Shown here: piece by piece, positions 1-8,830 of the stretch
How the letters are laid out: every line of letters begins with the position of its first letter
Numbering within the stretch: the stretch's first letter is position 1
Origin: Deltaproteobacteria bacterium
GTDB lineage: Bacteria > Myxococcota_A > Polyangia > Nannocystales > Nannocystaceae
Assembly: GCA_016709225.1 (NCBI GenBank)
Contig: JADJEE010000001.1
Span: 496,001-560,000, forward strand
Length of the DNA: 64,000 nt
Direction of reading: 5' to 3'
The notes under the pieces: generated by a model
Told to the model about the DNA's origin: nothing
Databases searched by the model: none
What the model saw: the letters and a program-made list of their open reading frames with translations, nothing else
Program-made: the position numbers and the translations under genes

Positions 1-1
1 G

Positions 2-190
2 CTGGCGCGCAGCGACGAGCCCCACGGCGCCCAGCTGCGCACCGCGATGATCTACGGCTCGGTGCTCGCCAGCTTCGCGGTGCAGGGCTTCTCGTACGAT
101 GGCATCGGCTCGCTGGACGCCGAGGCGATTCGGGCCCGTTTCGACACCTTCGCGCAGCTGACCGACTTCCGCCGCGCAGAGCTGCGATGA
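2..190 (+). CDS. PfkB-family sugar/nucleoside kinase, C-terminal end
   Basis: Only the last 62 codons lie in the window; the gene enters from the left edge and stops with TGA at 188-190. The segment with LRTAMIYGSVLASFAVQGFS matches the C-terminal helix that closes the fold in PfkB-family kinases, where an A-x-x-Y-G-[ST]-V-x-[AG]-S-F pattern is common. The catalytic Asp and the ATP-binding motifs are outside the window, so the substrate cannot be judged. The gene ends 12 bases before the sigma-factor gene on the same strand and may be cotranscribed with it. The family call rests on this short match. Confidence 0.6.
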   Translation: MARSDEPHGAQLRTAMIYGSVLASFAVQGFSYDGIGSLDAEAIRARFDTFAQLTDFRRAELR

Positions 191-202
191 TGGCGGGCGG
201 CG

Positions 203-850
203 GTGGCCATGGCGCAGGTGCGTGACGACTTCAGCCTGCTCGAGGCCTGGCGCGGCGGCGACGAGCCCGCCGGGCGCGAGCTGTTCGAGCGCTACTTCGA
301 CGCGGTCTATCGCTTCTTCCGCAACAAGGTCGACGACGCCGCCGAGGACCTCGTGCAGCAGACCTTCATGGGGCTGGTGCAGGGGCGCGATCGCTTCCGT
401 GGCGACGCCAGCTTCCGCACCTACGTCTTCATGATCGCGCGCAAGCGGCTGTACTCGTACCTGCGCGATCGCGATCGCGCGCGCGAGCCGGTCGAAGACG
501 GCACCACCTCGGTCGCCGACCTCGGGCTGGTGTCGCCCTCGCGCGCGGTGTTGGTGCGGCAGGAGCAGCACCTGCTGCTGCAGGCGCTGCGACGGCTGCC
601 GATCGAGATGCAGGTCGCGCTCGAGCTGTTCTACTGGGAGGAGCTCGGCGTGGCCGAGATCGCCGACGTGCTCGAGACACCGATCGGCACCGTCAAGAGC
701 CGTCTGCAGCGCGCGCGTGTGCGGCTCGACGAGATCATCGTGCAGCTGTCCGAGTCCGACGCGCTGCTCAAGAGCACGATGGACAACTTCGATCGCTGGG
801 CGCGCGAGCTGCAGCAGCACCTGCGGCCGCAGACGCCACCCAAGGCGTGA
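203..850 (+). CDS. ECF-type RNA polymerase sigma factor
   Basis: This 215-residue protein would direct RNA polymerase to a specific promoter set. Region 2 spans about residues 12-90, with the DLVQQTF motif and an FRTYVFMIARKRL stretch. Region 4 spans about 125-185 and ends in a helix-turn-helix read as VAEIADVLETPIGTVKSRLQRAR. Region 3 is absent, as in ECF factors. A C-terminal extension of about 30 residues (STMDNFDRWARELQ) resembles the one on the sigma factor at 35518-36147, so the two look like paralogues. The start is GTG 203; ATG 209 is an alternative. No anti-sigma gene is adjacent. The next gene encodes a lipoprotein with Kazal domains and could be a target, which is inference. Confidence 0.88.
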   Translation: MAMAQVRDDFSLLEAWRGGDEPAGRELFERYFDAVYRFFRNKVDDAAEDLVQQTFMGLVQGRDRFRGDASFRTYVFMIARKRLYSYLRDRDRAREPVEDGTTSVADLGLVSPSRAVLVRQEQHLLLQALRRLPIEMQVALELFYWEELGVAEIADVLETPIGTVKSRLQRARVRLDEIIVQLSESDALLKSTMDNFDRWARELQQHLRPQTPPKA

Positions 851-938
851 GCCGTCGATCGGGCCGGGCAGTGCGCCTCGGACCCCGTCGTCGCTTTTGC
901 GCGAAGCCGTTCGCGCGCTCGGGCCATGCACCAGCGCC

Positions 939-1898
939 ATGACCATTGCTTCGCGTTGGACACTGACGGGCCTGCTCACCTCCACCCTGTGCCTGCCGGC
1001 ATGCGGCGACGACACCACCAGCGGTGATACCGGCGCGAGCAGCTCGGGCGGCAGCTCCGCCGACAGCTCGGCGGGCAGCACCTCGGCGAGCACCACCGAG
1101 GGCTCGAGCAGCGCGGGCTCGAGCGACGGCAGCTCGGGTGGTGGCTCGAGCGGTGGCTCGAGCGGCGGTGGTTCCAGCGGGGAGTCGAGCGGTGGCTCGA
1201 GCGGCTCCACCGGCGCCGAGGGCTCGAGCAGCTCGGGCGGCGTCGAGGGCTCGAGCAGCTCGGGGGGCGAGACCTCCGGGGCCGGCTGTGCATGCAATGC
1301 CGGCGAGTACTGCGACTGGCCCGACGACCAGTGCGGCGCGGGGCAGGACGGCGTGTGCCTGCCGCTCCCCAACGCCTGCCCCGACGTGGTCGACCCGGTC
1401 TGCGGCTGCGACAACAACACCTACGGCAACGATTGCGAGGCGGCGGCCGCCGGCGTCGACGTGGCGTTCGCGGGGCCCTGCGAGATGCCGGCCTGCGATT
1501 GCCAGGACGGCGAGTACTGCGACTGGCCCGACGACCAGTGCGGCGGCGGCGAGGCCGGCGACTGCGTCGCGCTGCCCGACGCGTGCGACGACGTCTACGA
1601 CCCGGTCTGCGGCTGCGATGGCGCGACGTACAGCAACGAGTGCTACGCCGCACTCGAGGGCGTCGACGTCGCCTACGCGGGGGACTGCGCGGTCGTTGCG
1701 ACCTGTGACTGCGGGCCCGGACAGTACTGCATGGTCGGGGCCGGCATGTGCGGCGCCGAGGATGGCGTGTGCACCGACATGCCGATGATCTGCGGCGCGA
1801 TCTATGCCCCGGTCTGTGGCTGCGACATGCAGACGTACTCGAACGAGTGCGAGGCGGCGGCGAACGGGGTCAACGTCGCCTACGATGGCGACTGCTGA
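939..1898 (+). CDS. Lipoprotein with three Kazal-type inhibitor domains
   Basis: The 319-residue protein starts at ATG 939 with a short signal peptide ending in LCLPAC, so Cys22 is the likely lipid-modified residue. Residues about 23-114 are a Ser/Gly/Thr-rich linker that would hold the rest away from the membrane. Three Cys-rich repeats of about 65 residues follow (roughly 117-184, 187-252 and 256-319). Each has a C-x-C ... EYCDWPDDQCG-type half and a DPVCGCDxxTYxNxC half, the latter being the Kazal serine-protease-inhibitor signature. It probably sits on the cell surface and may inhibit trypsin- or subtilisin-like proteases; the target is unknown. It follows the ECF sigma gene by 88 bases. 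An open frame reaches upstream to 717, but the signal peptide fixes the start here. Confidence 0.85.
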   Translation: MTIASRWTLTGLLTSTLCLPACGDDTTSGDTGASSSGGSSADSSAGSTSASTTEGSSSAGSSDGSSGGGSSGGSSGGGSSGESSGGSSGSTGAEGSSSSGGVEGSSSSGGETSGAGCACNAGEYCDWPDDQCGAGQDGVCLPLPNACPDVVDPVCGCDNNTYGNDCEAAAAGVDVAFAGPCEMPACDCQDGEYCDWPDDQCGGGEAGDCVALPDACDDVYDPVCGCDGATYSNECYAALEGVDVAYAGDCAVVATCDCGPGQYCMVGAGMCGAEDGVCTDMPMICGAIYAPVCGCDMQTYSNECEAAANGVNVAYDGDC

Positions 1899-1977
1899 GC
1901 GACGCGGCAACCCCGGGCCGCAGGCACGCGACGGGCACGCGTAGCGTCGCGCACGGCCCCAAGCGCGGGGCAGCGCG

Positions 1978-4095
1978 TCAGAACGAGGCTTGGACGCCGA
2001 ACAGCGTCATGAACGAGCCCGCGGTGTCGCGCTTGGGGTCGAACGTCTCGGTCGGCGTCCCGTCGCCCTGCTGGAACGGCTGCTCGTGCACGACGCCGCG
2101 CAGCTGCAGCACGAGCTTGAGCCACCGGCGCACGCGGAAGCGCAGGTCGACGTTGGGCGACGCGATGAACCGCAGGCGGTCGCTGATGAGGTCCTGCTGG
2201 GAGCGGAACGGCAGCGACACGCCGAGCCCCAGGCCCACGCCGATGCCGATGCGCTGGTGGGCCGAGAACACCAGCGCGGGCTCGAACAGCAGCCGCGCCC
2301 AGCCGGTGTCGCGGCCCTGGCTGGTGGCCGTCGTCGATGGATCCGTGGTCGTGGTGTCGTCGCGCTTCACCACCGCGTAGCGCCCGAGCGTGCCGCCGAA
2401 GCGCAGCTCGACCGCGAGCCGCGAGAGCTTGGGCTTGCGCGGGCGAATCTCGATCGCGAACATGCCCAGGCCGCTGAAGTACAGCGGCGGCTGGCTCACG
2501 CCATCGTTGTAGGTCGACCATGCCGGGCCGCCACCGACCGCGAGCATGACGTTGAAGCCGATGCGCCGCGCCATCCGCTCCGACGGTCCGAACTCGATCT
2601 TGCCGCCCGAGACGGTCGCGATGCCCTCGTCGTAGTTGCGATCGCCGACCGGCCGGAACCGCACCGGCTCGCACGAGGCGCCCGGCACCTTGAGCTGCAG
2701 GTTGGGCACGTGGGTGACGCCGTACTGCTTGGCGGTGCCGTCCTCGCCGAACAGCTCGACCCGCGAGATCTGGTTGTCGGGTACGTCGGTCTTCCAGCGG
2801 CTGACGTCGGCGTCGAGGTGGATCTCGTCGGCGCCGACGTAGGACGACAGCGTCTGACCGGTGTGGGCCAGCGTGTCCTTCCAGCGCTGCACCGGGCCGG
2901 TCTTCTCGAAGGTGACCTCGATCGGCAGCTCGAGATCGATCGCCTGGCGATCGAAGGTGCCCGGGCAGCGGTAGTCGCAGCCGGTCTTGGTGGGCTTGCC
3001 GCTGCACTCGATGCCGTTGGCGAGTGTGGCCGCCGGACACTTGTCCATCGGGTAGATGCAGGCCGGCCGACGCCAGCTGAAGCTGACCTGCTTGAAGCGC
3101 AGCGCGAAGGGGATCTTCTCGGGCCACGGGCCGTCGTAGCGACCGCCGAAGCGCGCGCCCAGTCGGGCGCCGCGGGCCTGCAGCTCGACGTCGATGGTGC
3201 CGAGGCCGAGCGGCGCCTGGGGCAGCCGCACCTGCAGCACCTCGGTGTCGACCAGCGGGCCGACGCAGCGATCGACGTCGAACGCGACCCCGTGCACCCG
3301 CACCGCCAGTCGCTCACGGTCCTCGGGGCCGATGGTGGTGCGCGGCAGCGTGAGCTCGACGATCTGACACCGTGGCACCAACGGCAGCACCACCAGCACC
3401 TGCCGCGCGCCGTGGCCGGTGCCCTCGGCGGGGTCCTCTCGCACGCCGCGCTCGCTGCGTTTGTGGGGGAGATACGAGCCGCCGAGGCTGCGCGCCGTCA
3501 CCACCACGCGGTCGAGATCGGCGTCGACACCGATCGCCGCGATGCCACCGGTCAGCCGGATCGACTCGATGCGGGGCGGCGAGCCCTCGAGGTGTTCGAG
3601 CAGCACGAACAGCGGCCGCGGATCCTCGGTCGCGCCGCCGTCGGCGAGGCTGTCGTAGGTGCACGCGGCGTAGAAGTCGTTGGCGTGGGTGAGGCTCGCG
3701 GGCAGGTCGACGCGCGGTCGGCAGTCGCCGATCGGATCATCGCTGCAGCGCTGCGAGTCCGCCGAGCCGGCCTCGCCGTCCCACGCCGCCGGCAGCACCC
3801 GCCACTGCGTGCCGCCCACGCCCCCGGCCGCGCTGACGCGCTCGGGCTGCGACTCGAGCAGGTCCCACAGCCGATCGCGGGCGCGCTCGCTCCTGGCCTC
3901 GGCGACCACGCACAGATGCGTCGGCGTGGCACCCGACTGCGGGCGCAGATCGAGCGTGACGACGCCGCGTCGCTCACCCGCGCGCGCGACGGCCGGGTCG
4001 AGTCCCCACCACGCCAGCAGGCCCGCGCACACGCACGCCGCCCAACACCACGACGCGAGCCGCCGCGCGACTACTCGGGTGCGGCGGGCGTGCAC
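1978..4095 (-). CDS. Exported protein with a C-terminal outer-membrane barrel-like region
   Basis: I do not recognise a named family. GTG 4095 gives 705 residues that open with an Arg-rich n-region and a hydrophobic stretch (about 16-29), then a likely signal-peptidase site after AVARA. The middle part has several Cys residues. The last 180 or so residues alternate polar and aromatic/hydrophobic positions and end in Phe (GVQASF), the usual last residue of outer-membrane beta-barrels. The start lies inside the upstream kinase gene, overlapping it by 25 bases, so the two are probably translated together. The function may be sensing or transport linked to that kinase, which is inference. A start at 4200 is possible but would overlap the kinase much further and spoil the signal peptide. 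Confidence 0.65.
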   Translation of the reverse strand: MHARRTRVVARRLASWCWAACVCAGLLAWWGLDPAVARAGERRGVVTLDLRPQSGATPTHLCVVAEARSERARDRLWDLLESQPERVSAAGGVGGTQWRVLPAAWDGEAGSADSQRCSDDPIGDCRPRVDLPASLTHANDFYAACTYDSLADGGATEDPRPLFVLLEHLEGSPPRIESIRLTGGIAAIGVDADLDRVVVTARSLGGSYLPHKRSERGVREDPAEGTGHGARQVLVVLPLVPRCQIVELTLPRTTIGPEDRERLAVRVHGVAFDVDRCVGPLVDTEVLQVRLPQAPLGLGTIDVELQARGARLGARFGGRYDGPWPEKIPFALRFKQVSFSWRRPACIYPMDKCPAATLANGIECSGKPTKTGCDYRCPGTFDRQAIDLELPIEVTFEKTGPVQRWKDTLAHTGQTLSSYVGADEIHLDADVSRWKTDVPDNQISRVELFGEDGTAKQYGVTHVPNLQLKVPGASCEPVRFRPVGDRNYDEGIATVSGGKIEFGPSERMARRIGFNVMLAVGGGPAWSTYNDGVSQPPLYFSGLGMFAIEIRPRKPKLSRLAVELRFGGTLGRYAVVKRDDTTTTDPSTTATSQGRDTGWARLLFEPALVFSAHQRIGIGVGLGLGVSLPFRSQQDLISDRLRFIASPNVDLRFRVRRWLKLVLQLRGVVHEQPFQQGDGTPTETFDPKRDTAGSFMTLFGVQASF

Positions 4096-5663
4096 GCCTC
4101 GTCGTCCTCTTTCTGACAGAGGTAGAACTGACCGCAATCGGTCTTGGGCTCGAGCGTGTCGATCATCCACGCGTCCTTGGTCCGCCGACAGCGATAACAC
4201 TGATCCTGGTCGCCGAGGATCATGGTCTCGCGCTTGGCCGACGTGCCGACGCGGGTCTTCTCGTCCTCGTGGAAGTAGCAGTGCTTGCGGCCGCGTTCGT
4301 GGGTGAGGCCGCCGTCACGACTGGCGCCGCGCGGCGGGGCCTTGGCGGCCGGCTCGGGGGCCTGCGGCCCGCCGCGCTCGGTGGCCCCGGCCGGCACCGA
4401 AGGCCCGCGGACGCCCGCGGTGGGCACGCGCGACGGCGGTGCGGCGTCGGGGATCACCGGGCGATCGTCGTCGGCCGGCTCCCGCGACTGCAGCGGCTCG
4501 GGGTCGGCGCTGGCAATCGCGTCGCCGGTGTCGAGCGTCGCCGGCTCGAGCTCGCCACTGCGCGAGCCGACCAGCACGCCGACGCCGACCGCCGCGGCCA
4601 GCAGCGGGCCCAGCACCACCGTGCGCCGCCACCACGAACGCGCGACCGCGGGATCGACCAACGCGTCGCCGAGGCGATCGAGCAGCACGCCGAGGCCGGG
4701 GTGGCGTTGCGCCGGATCGGCCGCGAGGCCGCGGATGATCTCGGCGTGGACCCACGGCTTGACCTTGGTGTCGAACGGCGGCGCGACCACGCGGCCGGCC
4801 CGGACCTCGCGGCGGTAGCGGGCGACGGTGGTGCCGTCGAACGGCGGCCGGCCGTACAAGGCCTCGTAGAGCGCGACGCAGAAGCTGAACTGATCGCTGC
4901 GTGCGCTCGCCAGCTCGCCGCGCTCGAGCTCGGGCGCCATGTACTTCGGCGTGCCGAGCAGGGCGCCGGTGCGCGTGAGGCTGGCCGCCACCGGCGTGTC
5001 GGCCAGCGCGCTCGCGTCGGGCGGCAGCTCCTCTCCCGAGCCGCCCTCGAGCGGCGTGGGCGCGCCGGCGAGGCCGAAGTCACCGACCCGGACGCGTCCG
5101 TCGCTGCCGACCAGCACGTTCTCCGGCTTGAAGTCGCGGTGCACGATGCCGGCGCCGTGGGCCGCTGCGAGCCCGCGCCCCGCGGCGATGTACATGCGCA
5201 GGATGTCGTGCCAGTCGAGCTCGCCACCGGCGATGCGGGTTGCGAGCGACTCACCGTCGACCAGCTCCATCGCGATGAAGACCCCGTCCTCGACCGCGCC
5301 GACGTCGTAGACGTGGATGACGTTGGGGTGGGCCAGCCGCGCCATCGCCCGCGCCTCGCGGACCAGGCGCGCGCGTGCGGTCGCGGTCTCGGTGTCGCCG
5401 ACCGACTCGGGGTTCATCAGCTTGACCGCGACGTCGCGATCGAGCTCGGGATCGTGGGCGCGGTAGACCACGCCCATGCCGCCCTTGCCGATGCGGCCCT
5501 GCACCTGATAGCGACCGACGTGGACCGGCTGCTTGGGCCCGCCGAAGATCCGCGAGGCCACCGCGGCACGGGCCCGCTTGGCCTCGACGTCGTCGAAGCG
5601 CGGCGTCGCGAGGCGGATGGGATCGTCCGCGCGCGGCTGCGGCAGCTCGGCGGGCTCGGTCAC
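4071..5663 (-). CDS. Membrane serine/threonine protein kinase with Cys-rich C-terminus
   Basis: This is a 530-residue Hanks-type kinase. The glycine loop GKGGMG is at about 59-64, the ATP-binding Lys at 81, the catalytic HRDFKPEN at 175-182, and DFG at 195-197. A single membrane segment lies at about 347-366, and a Pro/Ala/Gly-rich linker reaches to about 450. The last 70 residues hold paired cysteines (HCYF, CYRC, DCGQFYLC, EAC) and would be periplasmic, where disulfides or a metal could form. Start GTG 5663. An outer-membrane-type protein gene overlaps its 3' end, which suggests the kinase reports on an envelope partner. The catalytic part is certain by motif; the signal is unknown. Confidence 0.93.
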   Translation of the reverse strand: MTEPAELPQPRADDPIRLATPRFDDVEAKRARAAVASRIFGGPKQPVHVGRYQVQGRIGKGGMGVVYRAHDPELDRDVAVKLMNPESVGDTETATARARLVREARAMARLAHPNVIHVYDVGAVEDGVFIAMELVDGESLATRIAGGELDWHDILRMYIAAGRGLAAAHGAGIVHRDFKPENVLVGSDGRVRVGDFGLAGAPTPLEGGSGEELPPDASALADTPVAASLTRTGALLGTPKYMAPELERGELASARSDQFSFCVALYEALYGRPPFDGTTVARYRREVRAGRVVAPPFDTKVKPWVHAEIIRGLAADPAQRHPGLGVLLDRLGDALVDPAVARSWWRRTVVLGPLLAAAVGVGVLVGSRSGELEPATLDTGDAIASADPEPLQSREPADDDRPVIPDAAPPSRVPTAGVRGPSVPAGATERGGPQAPEPAAKAPPRGASRDGGLTHERGRKHCYFHEDEKTRVGTSAKRETMILGDQDQCYRCRRTKDAWMIDTLEPKTDCGQFYLCQKEDDEACTPAAPE

Positions 5664-5783
5664 GCCGGCGAATTTACACGACCGGGGCGGGTCGGCGCCG
5701 CCGCGGGTCGCAGTGGCGACCCTGCGCCGGCATGCGCAGGCCGGCGCCTGTGCCCTGGCGCCGCGGGCTCGCAGCCGCCGCCG

Positions 5784-6563
5784 TCACGTGGGCGCGTCGG
5801 CCGGGCGCACCGGCAGCGGGCCCGCGGTGAGGCTCACGGCGTGCCGCACCAGGCCCAGTGCCACCGCCAGCAGTGCGCACGCCCGGGTCGCGCCGATCGC
5901 GTTGCCGCCGCCTTGGACGAGGGCCCACACTCCGAGTCCGGCCGCGCCCCATGCCAGCAGCTGTAGCAGCAACGAGGCCGCGAGCACGCGCGGCTGCTTG
6001 AAGGCTTGGAGGTAGCCGAGCAAGGCGGTGCCGGGGTGCACGCCGCGGGCGTCGTGCACGACCACGCCGACCCGCGAGAGATCGAGGGCGCAGGTCGCCA
6101 GTGCCCACACGACCAGCAGCGCGATCGGTAGCGCAGGGCCGCCGACACCACCGAGCGTGCTGCCGACCACCAGCACGATCAACACCCGCAGGCCGCCGTG
6201 CCAGGCCGTGGTCGCGAGCGCGCCCGGCAGCACCGTCAGCCACCGCGCACCGAGCTCGCGGGCGCGCTGCGGGCCGCCGTGCAGGCGCAGCAGCACCGCC
6301 GGTGCGACCAGACTCCACACCACCAGGCCGAGCAGACCCGAGAGCATCATGCCCACCAGCGCGCCGACCAGCAGCTGCGGGTGCCACGAGCCCAGCTCCG
6401 CGGCCGCGTACAGGACGTGGTGATCGGGCAGCACGAAGTCGTCGAGCGCCGCCGCCACGTGGGTGCGCAGCGCGAAGGCGGCGGTCGCCGCGATCGCGAT
6501 CTCGACCAGCCAGATCGCGAGCACCACGGGCCACGCGCGGATCACCTGGCGCACCGCGTTCAT
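5784..6563 (-). CDS. Polytopic membrane protein of unknown function
   Basis: A 259-residue protein with about six hydrophobic segments (for example residues 10-30, 60-90, 115-155 and 195-240) separated by short Arg-containing loops, so it sits in the inner membrane. I recognise no catalytic or transport motif. Its ATG at 6563-6561 overlaps the stop of the M1 peptidase gene in an ATGA arrangement, so it is almost certainly translated together with that peptidase. It may anchor or assist the peptidase, or belong to the same envelope process; this is inference from position only. An open frame reaches 8051, but the ATGA junction and the membrane topology support this start. Confidence 0.8.
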   Translation of the reverse strand: MNAVRQVIRAWPVVLAIWLVEIAIAATAAFALRTHVAAALDDFVLPDHHVLYAAAELGSWHPQLLVGALVGMMLSGLLGLVVWSLVAPAVLLRLHGGPQRARELGARWLTVLPGALATTAWHGGLRVLIVLVVGSTLGGVGGPALPIALLVVWALATCALDLSRVGVVVHDARGVHPGTALLGYLQAFKQPRVLAASLLLQLLAWGAAGLGVWALVQGGGNAIGATRACALLAVALGLVRHAVSLTAGPLPVRPADAPT

Positions 6564-8683
6564 GGTCCGACCCCCACCAGCACCAGCAACGCGGCCGCCT
6601 CGGCGGCGGCGCCCAGCGGCCCCGACAGCCCGTCGTCGACCCCGGCGCCGGGGGCGACGCGGGCGTTGTCGAGGCGGTGGGCCTCGAGCAGCAGCTTGCC
6701 CTCGGGGTCGATGCGTACCGACTGCACGTGGTGGCCGGCGAACTCGAGCGTCAGCGTGCGCTTCGCACCCGACCAGATGCGCCGCACGACGGTGTCGTCG
6801 TCGAGCGTGATCGCCAGCTCGACCGGCACCACGAAGTCGCCGCGGCGGTGGATCACCACCACCGCCTCGTCGGCCGCACCCTCGGTGTCGGGCGGCTCGC
6901 CGCCGACCAGCACGCCCTCGTCGTTGCGGTGCCAGCCGCCGGCGGCGACCGCCTTGCGGTTGACGATCGCGTGCACGCGGTAGTCGACCTCGGCGGTGTC
7001 GCGCAGGCCGGTGGCGAGGTAGGCCGCGACATCGAAGCGGACCTGCGCGGTCGCGGGATCGTCGGGGTCGGCGGTGCCGAGCACCACGTGGGCGCCGATG
7101 CCGTCGACCAACGCACGCTCGAGATCGGCGCCGGTGGGGTGGGCGAAGCGCTGCGCGATCGCATAGTCGTGCAGCGCGCGATCGAAGGCCTCGTGGCCGA
7201 CCACGTTGCGCAGCGTCAGCATGAGCGCGGCGGTGCGGCGGTAGACGGTGCCGCCGTAGCCCCCGATGACCGGCGAGAACGCGTCGGCGTCCTGATCGAT
7301 GCTCTGCAGGGTGTCGACGTCGTGCTGGGCCAGGCGCACGAAGTCGTCGGCGAAGAGCGACAGCGGGCCGACCCGCACCACCCAGCCGTCGACCCCATCG
7401 CGATCCTCGAGCACGAGCGCGTTGCTGGTGGTGTTCATGCCCTCGTCGAGCCACGGCTGGCTGTACTCGTCGGAGGCCAGCAGGCCCTGGAAGTACTGGT
7501 GGCCGAACTCGTGCACGGTGGTGAACACGCCGCTGACGCGCTCCTCCAGGCCCAGCGCCCGCACCGGCCACGCGATCGGCTGCACCGCGCTGGTCGTGAA
7601 CAGCGTCGGGTACTCCATGCCCGCAGCCCCCTCGGCGCCGTCGGGCGGATGCACGATGGTGATCGTGCTCCACGGGTAGGGCCCGAAGCGCCGCTGCATG
7701 CTGTCGAGCGCGGCCCGCTGCGCGTCCTCGTGGGCGGCGACCGAGAACGCGTGCTCGGGGTGCAGCAGCTGCCGGATGCGGATGCCGTCGTGCTGGGCGG
7801 TGTAGACCAAGTAGTCGGGATCGGCGGTCCACGCGAAGTCGTGCACCAGCTCGGCGCGGTAGCGCAGCTGCTGCCGCACGCCGTCGTCGTGCTGCTCGAC
7901 CTGGATGCCGGTCGCGCCGACCACGAAGCGCGACGGCACGTCGAGCACCACGTCGTAGTCGCCGAAGTCGCTGTAGAACTCGCTGTGGTAGGTGAACGGG
8001 TGCGCGCGCCAGCTGCCATCGGGCTGCAGCACGCCGGGCTTGGGGAACCACTGCCCGACCATGTGGAAGTCGCCGCGGTAGCCGGTGCGCGCGAACACCT
8101 GCGGCAGCTGGGTCACGAAGTCGAGCTCGAGCTCGATGGTGTCACCGGGCGCGAGCGGGCGATCGAAGCGCAGCTCGCCGAGGGTCGGCTCGGCCTGCTC
8201 GGTCATCACCAGGGGAATCGCGGCGCGCTCGCGGGCGGCGTCGATGCGGCTGACGCTGCGGACGTCGACGTAGCCCCAGCCGCCGGGCTCGTGGGGCGCG
8301 TTGCCGCGGTGGCGTCCGCGGCCCTGCACCATCCAGGTGGTGTCCGGGGCCCGGAACGCGTTCATATAGAGGTGCAGCGGCATGCGGTCGACGGCGACGC
8401 GGCTGGTGTTGCGCCACCGCAGCGTCGCGTGGCCGTCGATGCGATGGGCCTGCTCGTCGAGGGTGGCGCGGATCGACCACTGCTGCACGCGCGCGTCGGC
8501 CGGCACCACACCGAGCATGGCGGGCTCGCGCAGCGGCGAGCTCGGCTCCGGGGTCGGCGCGGGCGCAGCCGGCACGGTGGGACCACAGGCCGACGCCATC
8601 ACGAGCGCGAGCGCGGCCTGCAGACGACGGCTGCGGCGAGCGAACGCGAGCGGGGGCGCGGAGCTGGGAGTGCGCAGGGACAA
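6560..8683 (-). CDS. M1-family zinc metallopeptidase lipoprotein
   Basis: The 707-residue protein has a signal peptide and a lipobox (VMASAC, Cys at about 33), so it is exported and lipid-anchored. An N-terminal beta-sandwich precedes the gluzincin core. HEFGH lies at about residues 391-395 and the third zinc ligand, the Glu of WLDEG, 19 residues further on, giving HExxH-x18-E. This spacing defines family M1, which removes N-terminal residues from peptides. The usual GxMEN substrate motif appears as GMEY just upstream. The gene is divergent from tsaE across about 110-150 bases and coupled by ATGA to a downstream membrane protein. A role in breaking down peptides outside the cytoplasm is likely. 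Confidence 0.9.
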   Translation of the reverse strand: MSLRTPSSAPPLAFARRSRRLQAALALVMASACGPTVPAAPAPTPEPSSPLREPAMLGVVPADARVQQWSIRATLDEQAHRIDGHATLRWRNTSRVAVDRMPLHLYMNAFRAPDTTWMVQGRGRHRGNAPHEPGGWGYVDVRSVSRIDAARERAAIPLVMTEQAEPTLGELRFDRPLAPGDTIELELDFVTQLPQVFARTGYRGDFHMVGQWFPKPGVLQPDGSWRAHPFTYHSEFYSDFGDYDVVLDVPSRFVVGATGIQVEQHDDGVRQQLRYRAELVHDFAWTADPDYLVYTAQHDGIRIRQLLHPEHAFSVAAHEDAQRAALDSMQRRFGPYPWSTITIVHPPDGAEGAAGMEYPTLFTTSAVQPIAWPVRALGLEERVSGVFTTVHEFGHQYFQGLLASDEYSQPWLDEGMNTTSNALVLEDRDGVDGWVVRVGPLSLFADDFVRLAQHDVDTLQSIDQDADAFSPVIGGYGGTVYRRTAALMLTLRNVVGHEAFDRALHDYAIAQRFAHPTGADLERALVDGIGAHVVLGTADPDDPATAQVRFDVAAYLATGLRDTAEVDYRVHAIVNRKAVAAGGWHRNDEGVLVGGEPPDTEGAADEAVVVIHRRGDFVVPVELAITLDDDTVVRRIWSGAKRTLTLEFAGHHVQSVRIDPEGKLLLEAHRLDNARVAPGAGVDDGLSGPLGAAAEAAALLVLVGVGP

Positions 8684-8706
8684 CGCCGGTCACAGCGCTA
8701 CCACTG

Positions 8707-8742
8707 CCCGCATGCCTTCGGCAAGGCGAGGGTGCATGCGGG
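8707..8742. promoter_or_regulatory. Perfect 9-bp inverted repeat in a divergent promoter region
   Basis: CCCGCATGC at 8707-8715 is repeated in inverted form as GCATGCGGG at 8734-8742, with 18 bases between. It lies between the divergent M1 peptidase and tsaE genes and could be an operator for either, or a 5' hairpin in either message. No run of T follows, so a terminator is unlikely. Confidence 0.4.
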
Positions 8743-8830
8743 TGCGATCGCGTCGCGGCGTCGCACCGGTGGCCTGCTAGACTGCGGTGCGCCGGTGACC
8801 GAGGCGAGCGACTCCCACGCGACGGCACGC

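Noticed and set aside
717..938. Upstream extension of the Kazal lipoprotein frame
   Set aside because: It overlaps the sigma-factor gene out of frame and would place the signal peptide in the middle of the protein.
1024..1286. Repeated GGCTCGAGC-type units
   Set aside because: They encode the Ser/Gly linker of the Kazal lipoprotein and are ordinary low-complexity coding sequence, not a mobile or CRISPR repeat.
5664..5783. Promoter-like TAAATT before the kinase gene at 5663
   Set aside because: It is only about 10 bases from the start codon and has no matching -35 element.
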